A stretch of DNA of 63,294 nucleotides from Rhodococcus sp. IEGM 1381 (lineage in GTDB: Bacteria > Actinomycetota > Actinomycetes > Mycobacteriales > Mycobacteriaceae), in the NCBI RefSeq assembly GCF_030056795.1, contig NZ_JASHKQ010000021.1, positions 1 through 63,294 of the forward strand, written 5' to 3'. The translations under genes were made by a program, and so were the position numbers. Below are positions 33,726-42,138 of this stretch, piece by piece; the stretch's first letter is position 1, and every line of letters starts with the position of its first letter. Under the pieces are notes generated by a model, which did not search any database, was not told the DNA's origin, and saw only the letters and a program-made list of their open reading frames with translations.

Positions 33726-34358
33726 GTGTCCCTTGCTACGTCGGTCGTCGGTGATGCACCGCGTATCGGTGCGCGGCTCAGGGAGGCTCGGCAGAAGAAG
33801 CGGTTGACTCTGGACGCGCTCGCCGAGACGTGCGGGGTGACCAAGGGATATTTGTCCAAGCTCGAGCGCGATCAGGTGAACGCCTCGGTTGCGTCGTTGG
33901 TGCGGGTCTGTGCCGCGCTCGACGTGCCGGTCGGCTCCCTGTTCGACGATGCCCCAGCCGGTGATGTCGTACGGGCACAGTCGTTGCCGCGCATCGTGTT
34001 CGGCGGCGAGGCGATGACGGAGTATTTGTTGACTCCGGTGGGGGAGCGGCGCGTCCAGGTGTTGCTGGGGCATATCGAGGAGGGCGGCGGTAGCGGAGCG
34101 GAGGCGTACACCCTGCCGTTGGACGTCACGTTCGTGCATGTGTTGTCCGGCGAGGTGCGGGTGACCTTCGAAGCCGACCCCGACGGCAGCTTCGGCGGCG
34201 ACGACGTCCTGCTCGAGGCGGGCGATGCGTTCACCTTCTCGCCAAGGCGACCACACAGTTTTCGCAGTGAGGGTCGCGGCGGCGCGCAGGTTCTGTGGGT
34301 ACTGGCCCCGGCGTTGCCGGAAGAGTTGCCTGCAACGAAACAGGAGTTTTCCTCATGA
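33726..34358 (+). CDS. XRE-cupin transcriptional regulator
   Basis: A 210-aa regulator. HTH_3 at residues about 12-70 (GARLREARQKKRLTLDALAE, then VTKGYLSKLERDQVNASVASL), cupin_2 at about 125-190 (HVLSGEVRVTFEADP, LEAGDAFTFSPRRPHSFRS). This layout is that of PuuR-like regulators that sense polyamines and related molecules. GTG start with GGCGAGAG upstream. It overlaps the amidase start by 4 bases, so it belongs to the regulator-amidase-monooxygenase operon and probably autoregulates it. Confidence 0.88.
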   Translation: MSLATSVVGDAPRIGARLREARQKKRLTLDALAETCGVTKGYLSKLERDQVNASVASLVRVCAALDVPVGSLFDDAPAGDVVRAQSLPRIVFGGEAMTEYLLTPVGERRVQVLLGHIEEGGGSGAEAYTLPLDVTFVHVLSGEVRVTFEADPDGSFGGDDVLLEAGDAFTFSPRRPHSFRSEGRGGAQVLWVLAPALPEELPATKQEFSS

Positions 34359-35191
34359 GTGTCACCGTTGCCTTGTTTCAAGGGCCGGAGTTCTCCGCCG
34401 ATGTGGATGCGAACCTCGTGTCGATCGACGCTGCCGCAGAGGGCGCGGCCGCAGCAGGGGCGTCCATCCTTGTCACGCCGGAGATGTCGGTGAGTGGCTA
34501 CGACATCGGAGATCTCGTCCGCGAGCGCGCTGAACCGTTCGACGGTCCGATCTTCGAGCGCATCGCCGCGATCGCGCGAACCCGAGCGGTCGCCATCGTG
34601 TACGGGTATCCCGAGAGCAGCGGTGAATCCGTGTTCAATTCGGTCCAGGTGGTCGACGCATCCGGGCTGTCGGTCGCGCGCTACCGCAAGACCCACCTGT
34701 TCGGTGAACTCGATCGCACGCACTTCGCTCCTGGACCGGAACTGCTGGTGCAGTTCGACTTCGGAGGTCTGCGCTGCGGCCTGCTCACCTGTTACGACGT
34801 CGAATTTCCGGAAACTGTGCGTGCGCATGCCGATGCCGGAACGCAATGGTTGATCGTCCCGACCGGTTTGATGACGCCGTTCGAGATCATCGCAACCCAC
34901 GTAGTCCCGACGAGGGCGTACGAGAGTCAACTGTTCATCACCTACGTGAACCGCTGCGGTGCCGAGGCCAGCCTGACGTACTGCGGACTCACCTGCGCCG
35001 TCGCGCCGGACGGTACCGACATAGCGCGGTTCGGCGCACACGAGCAGCTGCTGACGGTGGACTTGGATCCGGCCGAGCTCGCTCGATCCCGCGCCGTCAA
35101 TACGCATCTGGCCGATCGTCGCCATGATCTGTACCGGACAGTTCTCGACCCGACAGGGTCCTCGCGGCCCGAGCAGGAGACCGACCGATGA
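34355..35191 (+). CDS. Carbon-nitrogen hydrolase, DavA-like omega-guanidino/amino amidase
   Basis: A 278-aa nitrilase-superfamily amidase with the full triad: Glu in VTPEMSVSGY, Lys in RYRKTHLFGELDR, Cys in LLTCYDVEFPE. IVYGYPE, RKTHLFGELDR and NRCGAE closely match Pseudomonas DavA (5-aminovaleramide amidohydrolase) as I remember it. In the arginine monooxygenase route the same step hydrolyses 4-guanidinobutyramide to 4-guanidinobutyrate and ammonia. It is coupled by ATGA overlaps to the XRE gene before and the monooxygenase gene after, so its substrate is most likely the monooxygenase product. Confidence 0.87.
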   Translation: MSVTVALFQGPEFSADVDANLVSIDAAAEGAAAAGASILVTPEMSVSGYDIGDLVRERAEPFDGPIFERIAAIARTRAVAIVYGYPESSGESVFNSVQVVDASGLSVARYRKTHLFGELDRTHFAPGPELLVQFDFGGLRCGLLTCYDVEFPETVRAHADAGTQWLIVPTGLMTPFEIIATHVVPTRAYESQLFITYVNRCGAEASLTYCGLTCAVAPDGTDIARFGAHEQLLTVDLDPAELARSRAVNTHLADRRHDLYRTVLDPTGSSRPEQETDR

Positions 35192-36873
35192 CCACACCCG
35201 TCACCCCGGACAGTTCGATCGAATCCGAGGACGAACAGCCGCTCACCATGTTCGGCCCGGACTTCCCGTTCGCGTACGACGACTACCTCGCGCATCCGGC
35301 CGGTCTCGGCAGCATTCCCGACGCGGCCCTCGGTACCCAGGTCGCCGTGATCGGCGGTGGACTCGCGGGCATGGTCGTCGCCCGCGAGCTGCTGGCCCTC
35401 GGGCTCGAACCCGTTGTGTACGAATCGGATCGAATCGGCGGCAGGATGCGCTCGGTACCGTTCGACGGGCACCCCGGAGTGGTAGCCGAGATGGGTGCGA
35501 TGCGGTTTCCACCGTCGTCGACCACGCTGTTCCACTACCTCGATGCCGTCGGACTCGAGACGACGCCGTTTCCGAATCCGTTGGCAGAGGTGACACCGAG
35601 CACGGTGATCGACCTCAAGGGCGAGAGCCACTACGCGCGCAAGCTCGACGATCTACCGCCGATCTTCGCCGAGGTTGCCGACGCGTGGAACCGCACGCTC
35701 GAGGAACACGCCGAGTTGATTCCGCTGCAGCGCGCCATTCGCAGGCGGGACGTGGCCGAGATCAAGAGGATCTGGAACGAGCTGATCGTGAAGTTCGACG
35801 ACCAGACCTTCTACGGTTTCCTCGCTGCGTCCGAGCACTTCTCGTCGTTTCGGATGCGAGAGTTGTTCGGCCAGGTCGGTTTCGGAACTGGTGGATGGGA
35901 CACCGACTATCCCAACTCGATTCTCGAGATCCTTCGCGTCGTCAGCACGGCAGCGGACGACCATCATCGTGGAATCGTCGGAGGCTCACAGCAACTGCCG
36001 ATGCGGCTGTGGACCGACTCACCCGCGAACATGGTGCACTGGCCTGCAGGCACGTCGGTGGCCTCACTGAACGGCGGCACCACGATGTCGCGCGTCACCG
36101 AGATCAGGCGCACCGACGGCGGCACCACGATCCACGACGACCGCGGCAACATCCGCACTTATGCGGCCGCCGTCGTGACGGCCCAGAGCTGGATGTTGCT
36201 CAGCAACATCAGATGTGACGACGGCCTGTTTCCCATCGATCACTGGACCGCCATCGAACGCACCCACTACATGGGGTCGACCAAGGTGTTCGCACTCGTC
36301 GATCGGCCGTTCTGGAAAGACAAGGATCCGGTCACCGGACGAGACCTGGTCAGCATGACGCTCACCGATCGAATGAGCCGCGGCACCTACCTACTCGATC
36401 AAGGCGAGGGCAAGCCGGGGCTGATCTGCCTGTCCTACACCTGGTCCGACGACTCGCTCAAGCTCCTGGCCCTCGACCCGACCGAGCGGATGAACATCAT
36501 GTTGCGCTCGCTCGAGGAGATCTACCCCGGCGTCGACTTCCGCCGCCACATCATCTCGACCCCGGTGACACTGTCCTGGGAGACCGAACGCGATTTCATG
36601 GGTGCCTTCAAAGCGAACCTGCCGGGTCACTACCGGTACCAGGAGAGACTGTTCACCCATTTCATGCAAGACGAGCTCGACCCCCGGCACCGAGGGATCT
36701 TCCTGGCGGGCGACGACATCTCGTGGACCGCGGGTTGGGCGGAGGGTGCGATTCATACGGCACTGAACGCGGTGTGGGGCGTCGTGCATCATCTGGGCGG
36801 TTCGTCCGCCGAGGGCAATCCGGGACCGGGCGACGTCTTCGAGTCCATCGCACCGCTTCGGTTGGGCGACTGA
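35188..36873 (+). CDS. Flavin amino acid 2-monooxygenase, DavB-like (arginine or lysine)
   Basis: A 561-aa flavoprotein, the same length as Pseudomonas lysine 2-monooxygenase DavB (about 560). Matches to DavB as remembered run end to end: MFGPDFPFAYDDYLAHPAGL, VAVIGGGLAGMVVA (FAD), FGQVGFGTGGWDTDYPNS, DRPFWKDKDPVTGRDLVSM, AGDDISWTAGWAEGA and PGPGDVFESI. The enzyme decarboxylates and oxygenates the amino acid to its amide with one less carbon: 5-aminovaleramide from lysine, or 4-guanidinobutyramide from arginine. The ureohydrolase next door favours arginine. The 3' end overlaps the DUF1275 gene on the other strand by 85 bases. Confidence 0.9.
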   Translation: MTTPVTPDSSIESEDEQPLTMFGPDFPFAYDDYLAHPAGLGSIPDAALGTQVAVIGGGLAGMVVARELLALGLEPVVYESDRIGGRMRSVPFDGHPGVVAEMGAMRFPPSSTTLFHYLDAVGLETTPFPNPLAEVTPSTVIDLKGESHYARKLDDLPPIFAEVADAWNRTLEEHAELIPLQRAIRRRDVAEIKRIWNELIVKFDDQTFYGFLAASEHFSSFRMRELFGQVGFGTGGWDTDYPNSILEILRVVSTAADDHHRGIVGGSQQLPMRLWTDSPANMVHWPAGTSVASLNGGTTMSRVTEIRRTDGGTTIHDDRGNIRTYAAAVVTAQSWMLLSNIRCDDGLFPIDHWTAIERTHYMGSTKVFALVDRPFWKDKDPVTGRDLVSMTLTDRMSRGTYLLDQGEGKPGLICLSYTWSDDSLKLLALDPTERMNIMLRSLEEIYPGVDFRRHIISTPVTLSWETERDFMGAFKANLPGHYRYQERLFTHFMQDELDPRHRGIFLAGDDISWTAGWAEGAIHTALNAVWGVVHHLGGSSAEGNPGPGDVFESIAPLRLGD

Positions 36874-37580
36874 GACTTCGGAGGCAGTGACCGGGGCGTT
36901 CGCTCGTCGAAGACGAACAGCGCCAACGCGACGGTCAGCAGCAGTGCCACGACCCAGATGGCACGCAGTCCGAACAGCTCGACCGCAGCGGCGCCCAGCA
37001 GCGCGCCACCGAGAAACCCGGAAATCACCGCGCCGAACCGTCGTGCCCGCGTCCCTGCCTCGCGATCGTGGTCGACGACACGATGAAAAGCTGCCATCGC
37101 CATGCTGCGAAGATTTCCGGTCGTCATCGTGGTGTTGAAAGGCGAATCCACCAGTACGCGAAAGGTGGTCACCTGCACGCCGGCCACATGCGCGAGGACG
37201 ACCGAGACGACGGCGTCGGGCACGGTTGCCGGCAGAAATCCGACGACCAGAACCACGAGGATCTCGAAGACGAGTACCGCACGGACCGGCCGCCGCACGA
37301 TCTTTGCCACCGCGGGCAACGCGATGAACTCCGCTGTCGCGACGCCCAGCACGAACGCCGCCAACGGGGGTAGAAACGCGAGCGCCTCGACCCACCGCCC
37401 GCCGGCGATATCGACGCCGAGTAGCACCACGTTGCCGGTCTGGGCACCTGCGAACACCCCGCCGCGAGTGACGTACGTGTAGGCGTCGAGAAAACCCCCG
37501 ACCGCGGCCAGGAGTACCCCGAGTCGAACCGACTTCGCGGTAGCGGCAGCGATGTGGGGTTCAGGACGTGGCGTGGTCAT
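36789..37580 (-). CDS. YoaK/DUF1275 family membrane protein
   Basis: A 263-aa protein with about six membrane helices. The DUF1275 pattern is clear: LLAAVGGFLDAYTYVTRGGVFAGAQTGNVVLLG at the N-terminus and SPFNTTMTTGNLRSMAMA in the middle. Function is unknown; transport has been suggested. The C-terminal 40 residues are polar and overlap the monooxygenase 3' end on the opposite strand. It lies 28 bases after the PucR gene in the same direction, so co-transcription is likely. Confidence 0.87.
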   Translation of the reverse strand: MTTPRPEPHIAAATAKSVRLGVLLAAVGGFLDAYTYVTRGGVFAGAQTGNVVLLGVDIAGGRWVEALAFLPPLAAFVLGVATAEFIALPAVAKIVRRPVRAVLVFEILVVLVVGFLPATVPDAVVSVVLAHVAGVQVTTFRVLVDSPFNTTMTTGNLRSMAMAAFHRVVDHDREAGTRARRFGAVISGFLGGALLGAAAVELFGLRAIWVVALLLTVALALFVFDERTPRSLPPKSQSPNRSGAMDSKTSPGPGLPSADEPPR

Positions 37581-37608
37581 CGACAGATCCTGACACGATT
37601 GCCCACCG

Positions 37609-39111
37609 TCACGACGATGCCAGGAGTGAGAGCAACAATTCCGCGCGCACTCGCGCGGACGTGAGATCGACCGCGAGCAGTTCCTCGCACCGCGTGATCC
37701 GGTTTCGCAGCGTGTGCCGATGAACGGACAGTTGTGCGGCAGCGGTTTCCCAGTGCCCGTTGGCCTCGAGGAAAGCCCGGAGTGAGGCCACCAGATCGGC
37801 CGAGTGGACGCGGTCGTACTCGGCCAGCACGGCGATGGTCACCGCGGCCATGGCGCGCAACGACTCCTGCACCGGTTCGGAGGCCAGCAACATCGATCCG
37901 GTGAATTCGACGATGCGATCGTGGGATCCGGCAGCCGCGCAGGCGAGCGAGGCCTGTCGAAGCGCCGCGGTGGACTCGGTGATGTGAAGGCGGGAACTGA
38001 GCCCGACGCACGTCGATCGGGGTAACGAATCCATCGGGCGTGCAACGAACGTGGCGTCGTCCGAACCACGGAGCAGGAGCACGCAGCCGGTGTCGGTCGT
38101 CCGGGCGAAGGTGGGCCGTGCCAGGAGCCGAGACTCGGCATCGATCGCGTCGACGATGCGCTCGGATGGTCCGCGAACCACCGCAACCCTGATGTGAGAG
38201 TCGTCGTCGGCAGCGTCGGTGAGGTAGCTGGGCAAGTGCACGGCCTCGTCCGTTGTCAGATGCCCGTCGAGGAGCAGCCCCAGCGCCAGGGTGTTGAGCC
38301 TGGACTGTTCGGCGCGCAGGCGCGCCGGCTTCTCGAGTTCGAGGGTCACCAGTGAAACGGCATGCCCGAGCAGGATCTGCTCGACCCCGGTCATCGGCCC
38401 AGCGGTGCGGATGGCCAGGAAAGTCGGTGCGCTGCCGGTGATCGGGACGGAATGCAGACTCACGGTGCGGCCCGGTTCGCTCACCGAGACCGTGGCAGGC
38501 GACGCCGACGGACGGATGCTGCGAGCGATGTCGCGGGCCTGCTCGACGAGGTTCGATGCGTCCGTTGGATGGAACGATTCGGTGCGCCTACCGATCAGTG
38601 CCACCGATGTCGACGTGGCAACGGCGAGTTCGCGGACGATCGCGTCGACGCCGCCATGGAGAGCTGCCCGCGTGATGCGGTTCTGTACCGACGTAGCACG
38701 AACGACTTGCTCGTACTCCTGCTCCGAGATTCGCTTCATGACCGCCCGGATGACGGCAGCGAACGGAGTGTCGTAGGGAACTTCCACGACCGGAAGGCCT
38801 ACGTCGTCTGCGGCATCGAGGAGATGCTGGGGAATTACGCTGTGAGACAGACCGATTCCGAATCCGAGGCAGGCAACACCGGCGTTCGCGAGGGTGCGAA
38901 CGTAGGTGTCGAGAGCGGGACCGTCGGAGTCGAAACCCAGCCCGGTCGTCAGAATCAGCTCGCCGCCCGACAGCCATGGGCTGGGGTCGGTGAGCTCGGT
39001 TGCCTGCGCGAAGGTGATGGACGCAGAACTGCGCTCGGGTCCGCCGCGATGACTCAGTCGAAGGTGTTGCTGCCTCAGCAGCCAGGACATCTGCACGCTC
39101 ACATGTCGCAC
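37609..39111 (-). CDS. PucR family regulator, probable regulator of gabTD
   Basis: A 500-aa full-length PucR protein. The N-terminal PucR domain includes ITFAQATELTDPSPWLSGGELILTTGL; a GGDEF-like central domain follows; the C-terminal HTH is ANGHWETAAAQLSVHRHTLRNR. GTG at 39111 is preferred because the domain begins at once; ATG at 39090 is an alternative. It is divergent from gabT with 120 bases between, a common arrangement for PucR activators of amine or GABA use. The reading frame extends far upstream antisense to gabT, but that part has no protein features. Confidence 0.85.
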   Translation of the reverse strand: MRHVSVQMSWLLRQQHLRLSHRGGPERSSASITFAQATELTDPSPWLSGGELILTTGLGFDSDGPALDTYVRTLANAGVACLGFGIGLSHSVIPQHLLDAADDVGLPVVEVPYDTPFAAVIRAVMKRISEQEYEQVVRATSVQNRITRAALHGGVDAIVRELAVATSTSVALIGRRTESFHPTDASNLVEQARDIARSIRPSASPATVSVSEPGRTVSLHSVPITGSAPTFLAIRTAGPMTGVEQILLGHAVSLVTLELEKPARLRAEQSRLNTLALGLLLDGHLTTDEAVHLPSYLTDAADDDSHIRVAVVRGPSERIVDAIDAESRLLARPTFARTTDTGCVLLLRGSDDATFVARPMDSLPRSTCVGLSSRLHITESTAALRQASLACAAAGSHDRIVEFTGSMLLASEPVQESLRAMAAVTIAVLAEYDRVHSADLVASLRAFLEANGHWETAAAQLSVHRHTLRNRITRCEELLAVDLTSARVRAELLLSLLASS

Positions 39112-39231
39112 TGTAATCCTGGGGTCGACGAAACGGAGTGTGATCGGCTCGCGGGATGGACGAAATGGCAACTGACCCGGAGATCGAGCAGTCGCATACT
39201 TGCTGAAACAGCCCAGACGAAAGGTGCGACC

Positions 39232-40596
39232 ATGGCCTCGATCGAGTACCGACTTCCACAGGAGCGCAAGATCGTCACCGCGTTCCCCGGACCGAAGTCG
39301 TCGGCATTGGCGGAGCGCCGCAAGGCCGTCGTCGGTGCAGGCGTGGCGTCGACCCTTCCGGTCTACGTGGGCGACGCAGACGGCGGCGTCGTCGTCGATG
39401 TGGACGGCAACTCGCTGATCGATCTCGGTGCCGGAATTGCCGTGACCACCGTCGGTGCCTCGAATCCGGCTGTCGTCGCCGCCGTGCAGGATCAGGTCGC
39501 CCACTTCACCCACACCTGCTTCATGATCGCGCCCTACGAGGGTTACATCGCAGTCGCCGAGAAGTTGGCCGAACTCACCCCCGGAGATCACGACAAGCGC
39601 ACCGTCCTGTTCAACAGCGGTGCCGAGGCAGTCGAGAATGCGGTCAAGATCGCCCGGCACGCCACCGGACGCTCGGCCGTCGCCGTGTTCGACCACGCCT
39701 ACCACGGCCGCACCAACCTGACGATGGCACTGACCTCGAAGTCGATGCCGTACAAGAGCGGCTTCGGACCGTTCGCTCCCGAGGTCTATCGGGCCCCGAT
39801 GTCCTACCCGTTCCGGGAGGGCCTGAACGCCGACGGTTCCTCGGTCAGCGGCGCGCAGGCTGCGGCGCGAGCGATCTCTGTCATCGAAAAGCAGGTCGGT
39901 GCAGCCAATCTCGCGGCCATCCTGATCGAGCCGATCCAGGGTGAGGGCGGCTTCGTCGTGCCGGCCGAGGGGTTCCTGCCGGCATTGGCCGACTGGGCGC
40001 GCGAGCACGACGTCGTCTTCATCGCCGACGAGGTGCAGTCCGGATTCACCCGAACCGGCGCGTGGTTCGCCAGTGAGCACGAGGGCGTCGTGCCGGACCT
40101 GATCACCATGGCGAAGGGCATTGCAGGAGGGATGCCGCTGGCCGCAGTCACCGGCCGCGCCGACCTGATCGATGCCGTGCACCCCGGCGGACTCGGCGGG
40201 ACGTACGGCGGCAACCCCGTCGCCTGCGCTGCCGCACTGGCATCCATCGAGCAGATGGAGACGCTCGACCTCAATGCCCGCGCCCGCGACATCGAACGCA
40301 TCGTGCTCGACCGGCTGCACGCGTTGACTCCGGACGTATCCATCATTGGTGAGATTCGCGGACGCGGAGCCATGCTGGCCGTCGAACTGGTCGTACCCGG
40401 TGGACGCGAGCCCAATCCCGAGGCCACCAAAGCCGTTGCGGCTGCGGCACTCGAGGCCGGGGTGATCGTGCTGACGTGCGGTACCTACGGCAACGTGATC
40501 CGCCTGCTGCCGCCCCTGGTGATCTCCGACGAGCTGTTGGACGACGCGCTCACTGTCCTCGAAGACGCACTTCGCTCTGTGGCACAGGGGAACTGA
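39232..40596 (+). CDS. gabT: 4-aminobutyrate aminotransferase
   Basis: A 454-aa class III PLP aminotransferase. GAAAGGTG lies before the ATG. Motifs: LFNSGAEAVENAVKIARHAT (PLP phosphate), FDHAYHGRTNLTMALTSK, IADEVQSGFTRTG (Asp to the pyridine N), ITMAKGIAGGMPLAA (Schiff-base Lys). It transfers the amino group of GABA (or 5-aminovalerate) to 2-oxoglutarate to give succinate (or glutarate) semialdehyde and glutamate. gabD follows after one base. Substrate preference between C4 and C5 cannot be read from sequence. Confidence 0.93.
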   Translation: MASIEYRLPQERKIVTAFPGPKSSALAERRKAVVGAGVASTLPVYVGDADGGVVVDVDGNSLIDLGAGIAVTTVGASNPAVVAAVQDQVAHFTHTCFMIAPYEGYIAVAEKLAELTPGDHDKRTVLFNSGAEAVENAVKIARHATGRSAVAVFDHAYHGRTNLTMALTSKSMPYKSGFGPFAPEVYRAPMSYPFREGLNADGSSVSGAQAAARAISVIEKQVGAANLAAILIEPIQGEGGFVVPAEGFLPALADWAREHDVVFIADEVQSGFTRTGAWFASEHEGVVPDLITMAKGIAGGMPLAAVTGRADLIDAVHPGGLGGTYGGNPVACAAALASIEQMETLDLNARARDIERIVLDRLHALTPDVSIIGEIRGRGAMLAVELVVPGGREPNPEATKAVAAAALEAGVIVLTCGTYGNVIRLLPPLVISDELLDDALTVLEDALRSVAQGN

Positions 40597-40597
40597 C

Positions 40598-42049
40598 ATG
40601 TCGGTCCACGATCTGATCTCCTCGCTGCCCACCGATCTCTGGCTCGGCGGTGCGCAGTCACCGTCGGCGTCGGGTGCCCGATTCTCCGTACTGAACCCGG
40701 CGACCGGCGAGGAACTGACCACCGTCGCCGACGCCACGGCGGCCGACGGAATCACCGCGCTCGATCTCGCGGCTGCGGCACAGGGGGAATGGGCGGCGAC
40801 GCCGGCCCGCGAGCGGGCAGAGATTCTGCGGCGCGCCTTCGACCTGCTGCAGGCACGCGCCGCCGATTTCGCCCTGCTGATGACCCTCGAAATGGGGAAG
40901 TCGTTGGCGGAGAGCCGCGGTGAAGTGAACTACGGCGGCGAATTCCTGCACTGGTTCAGCGAGGAAGCTGTTCGGATCGGCGGCCGGTTCACCCCAGCGC
41001 CGGCAGGAAACGGCCGAATCCTGGTGACCAAGATGCCCGTCGGCCCGGTGCTTGCCATCACCCCGTGGAACTTTCCGTTGGCCATGGGAACGCGCAAGAT
41101 CGGGCCCGCTCTGGCTGCCGGGTGCACCGTCATCGTCAAGCCGGCCGAGGACACTCCGCTCACGATGCTTCTTCTCGGGCAGGTGTTCGCCGACGCGGGG
41201 TTGCCCGATGGTGTGCTTTCGATCCTTCCGGCCTCCGACGCCGCGGCGGTCACCGGACCGCTGATGGACGACCCCAGGTTGAGGAAGATCACGTTCACCG
41301 GATCGACCGGAGTGGGAAAGCTGTTGGTACGCAACGCAGCCGACCGACTGCTACGGACGTCGATGGAGCTCGGCGGCAATGCCCCCTTCATCGTTTTCGA
41401 CGACGCGGATATCGATGCGGCCGTGGACGGGGCGATGCTCGCCAAGATGCGCAACGGCGGCGAGGCGTGCACTGCGGCCAACCGCTTGTATGTCGCGAAC
41501 TCGGTACGTGAAGAATTCACCGCGAAGTTGACGGCGCGAATCGAGGCCTTGACGGTTGGTCCGGGTGACCGAGAGGGTACCGATATTGGGCCGCTCATCA
41601 ACGACAAGCAACGCAGAACGGTCATCTCGCTGGTCGACGATGCCGTCGCGAAGGGTGCCCGGGTGCGCACCGGCGGCACGACGCCGGACGGGCCCGGATT
41701 CTTCTATCGGCCAACGGTTCTCGATCGAGTACCAGCTGACGCGAATCTGTTGCGGGACGAAATATTCGGCCCGGTGGCAGCGATCGTCGGATTCGACACC
41801 GAGGACGAGGCGGTGACCGCCGCGAACGACACCCGCTACGGGTTGGTGGCGTACTTCTACACCGAGAACCTCGACCGAGCCCTGCGCGTGTCGGCGGCTC
41901 TGGACACCGGCATGGTCGGGGTCAATCGTGGCGCGATCTCGGATGCGGCCGCCCCGTTCGGTGGCGTCAAGGAATCGGGCTTCGGCCGCGAGGGCGGCAC
42001 TGAGGGCATCGAGGAATACCTCGAGACCAAGTACATCGCGCTGCAGTAG
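40598..42049 (+). CDS. gabD: Succinate-semialdehyde dehydrogenase
   Basis: A 483-aa NAD(P)-dependent aldehyde dehydrogenase. Motifs: ITPWNFPLAMGTRK, FTGSTGVGKLLVRNAA (Rossmann loop), ELGGNAPFIVFDDADID (catalytic Glu) and GEACTAANR (catalytic Cys). These are typical of GabD. It oxidises the semialdehyde from GabT to succinate, which enters the TCA cycle. It is separated from gabT by a single base, so the pair is one operon under the divergent PucR regulator. Confidence 0.93.
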   Translation: MSVHDLISSLPTDLWLGGAQSPSASGARFSVLNPATGEELTTVADATAADGITALDLAAAAQGEWAATPARERAEILRRAFDLLQARAADFALLMTLEMGKSLAESRGEVNYGGEFLHWFSEEAVRIGGRFTPAPAGNGRILVTKMPVGPVLAITPWNFPLAMGTRKIGPALAAGCTVIVKPAEDTPLTMLLLGQVFADAGLPDGVLSILPASDAAAVTGPLMDDPRLRKITFTGSTGVGKLLVRNAADRLLRTSMELGGNAPFIVFDDADIDAAVDGAMLAKMRNGGEACTAANRLYVANSVREEFTAKLTARIEALTVGPGDREGTDIGPLINDKQRRTVISLVDDAVAKGARVRTGGTTPDGPGFFYRPTVLDRVPADANLLRDEIFGPVAAIVGFDTEDEAVTAANDTRYGLVAYFYTENLDRALRVSAALDTGMVGVNRGAISDAAAPFGGVKESGFGREGGTEGIEEYLETKYIALQ

Positions 42050-42055
42050 CCGGTG

Positions 42056-42127
42056 CACGTAGCGCTCCACTCTCCGACCGTCAGCGCGGGAATCCCCGAT
42101 CGACGGCCGGGAGTGGAGCGATACGTG
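42056..42127. terminator. Imperfect terminator hairpin after gabD
   Basis: Arms 42056-42072 and 42111-42127 pair over 17 bases with one mismatch (core CGCTCCACTC with GAGTGGAGCG). The 38-base loop has its own small CCGTC/GACGG stem. It lies between convergent gabD and the amino acid dehydrogenase gene. Confidence 0.55.
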
Positions 42128-42138
42128 CCGGCCTGTTG

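Noticed and set aside
39112..40755. 5' extension of the PucR frame antisense to gabT
   Set aside because: The PucR domain begins near 39111. The upstream part has no recognisable protein features and lies opposite gabT.
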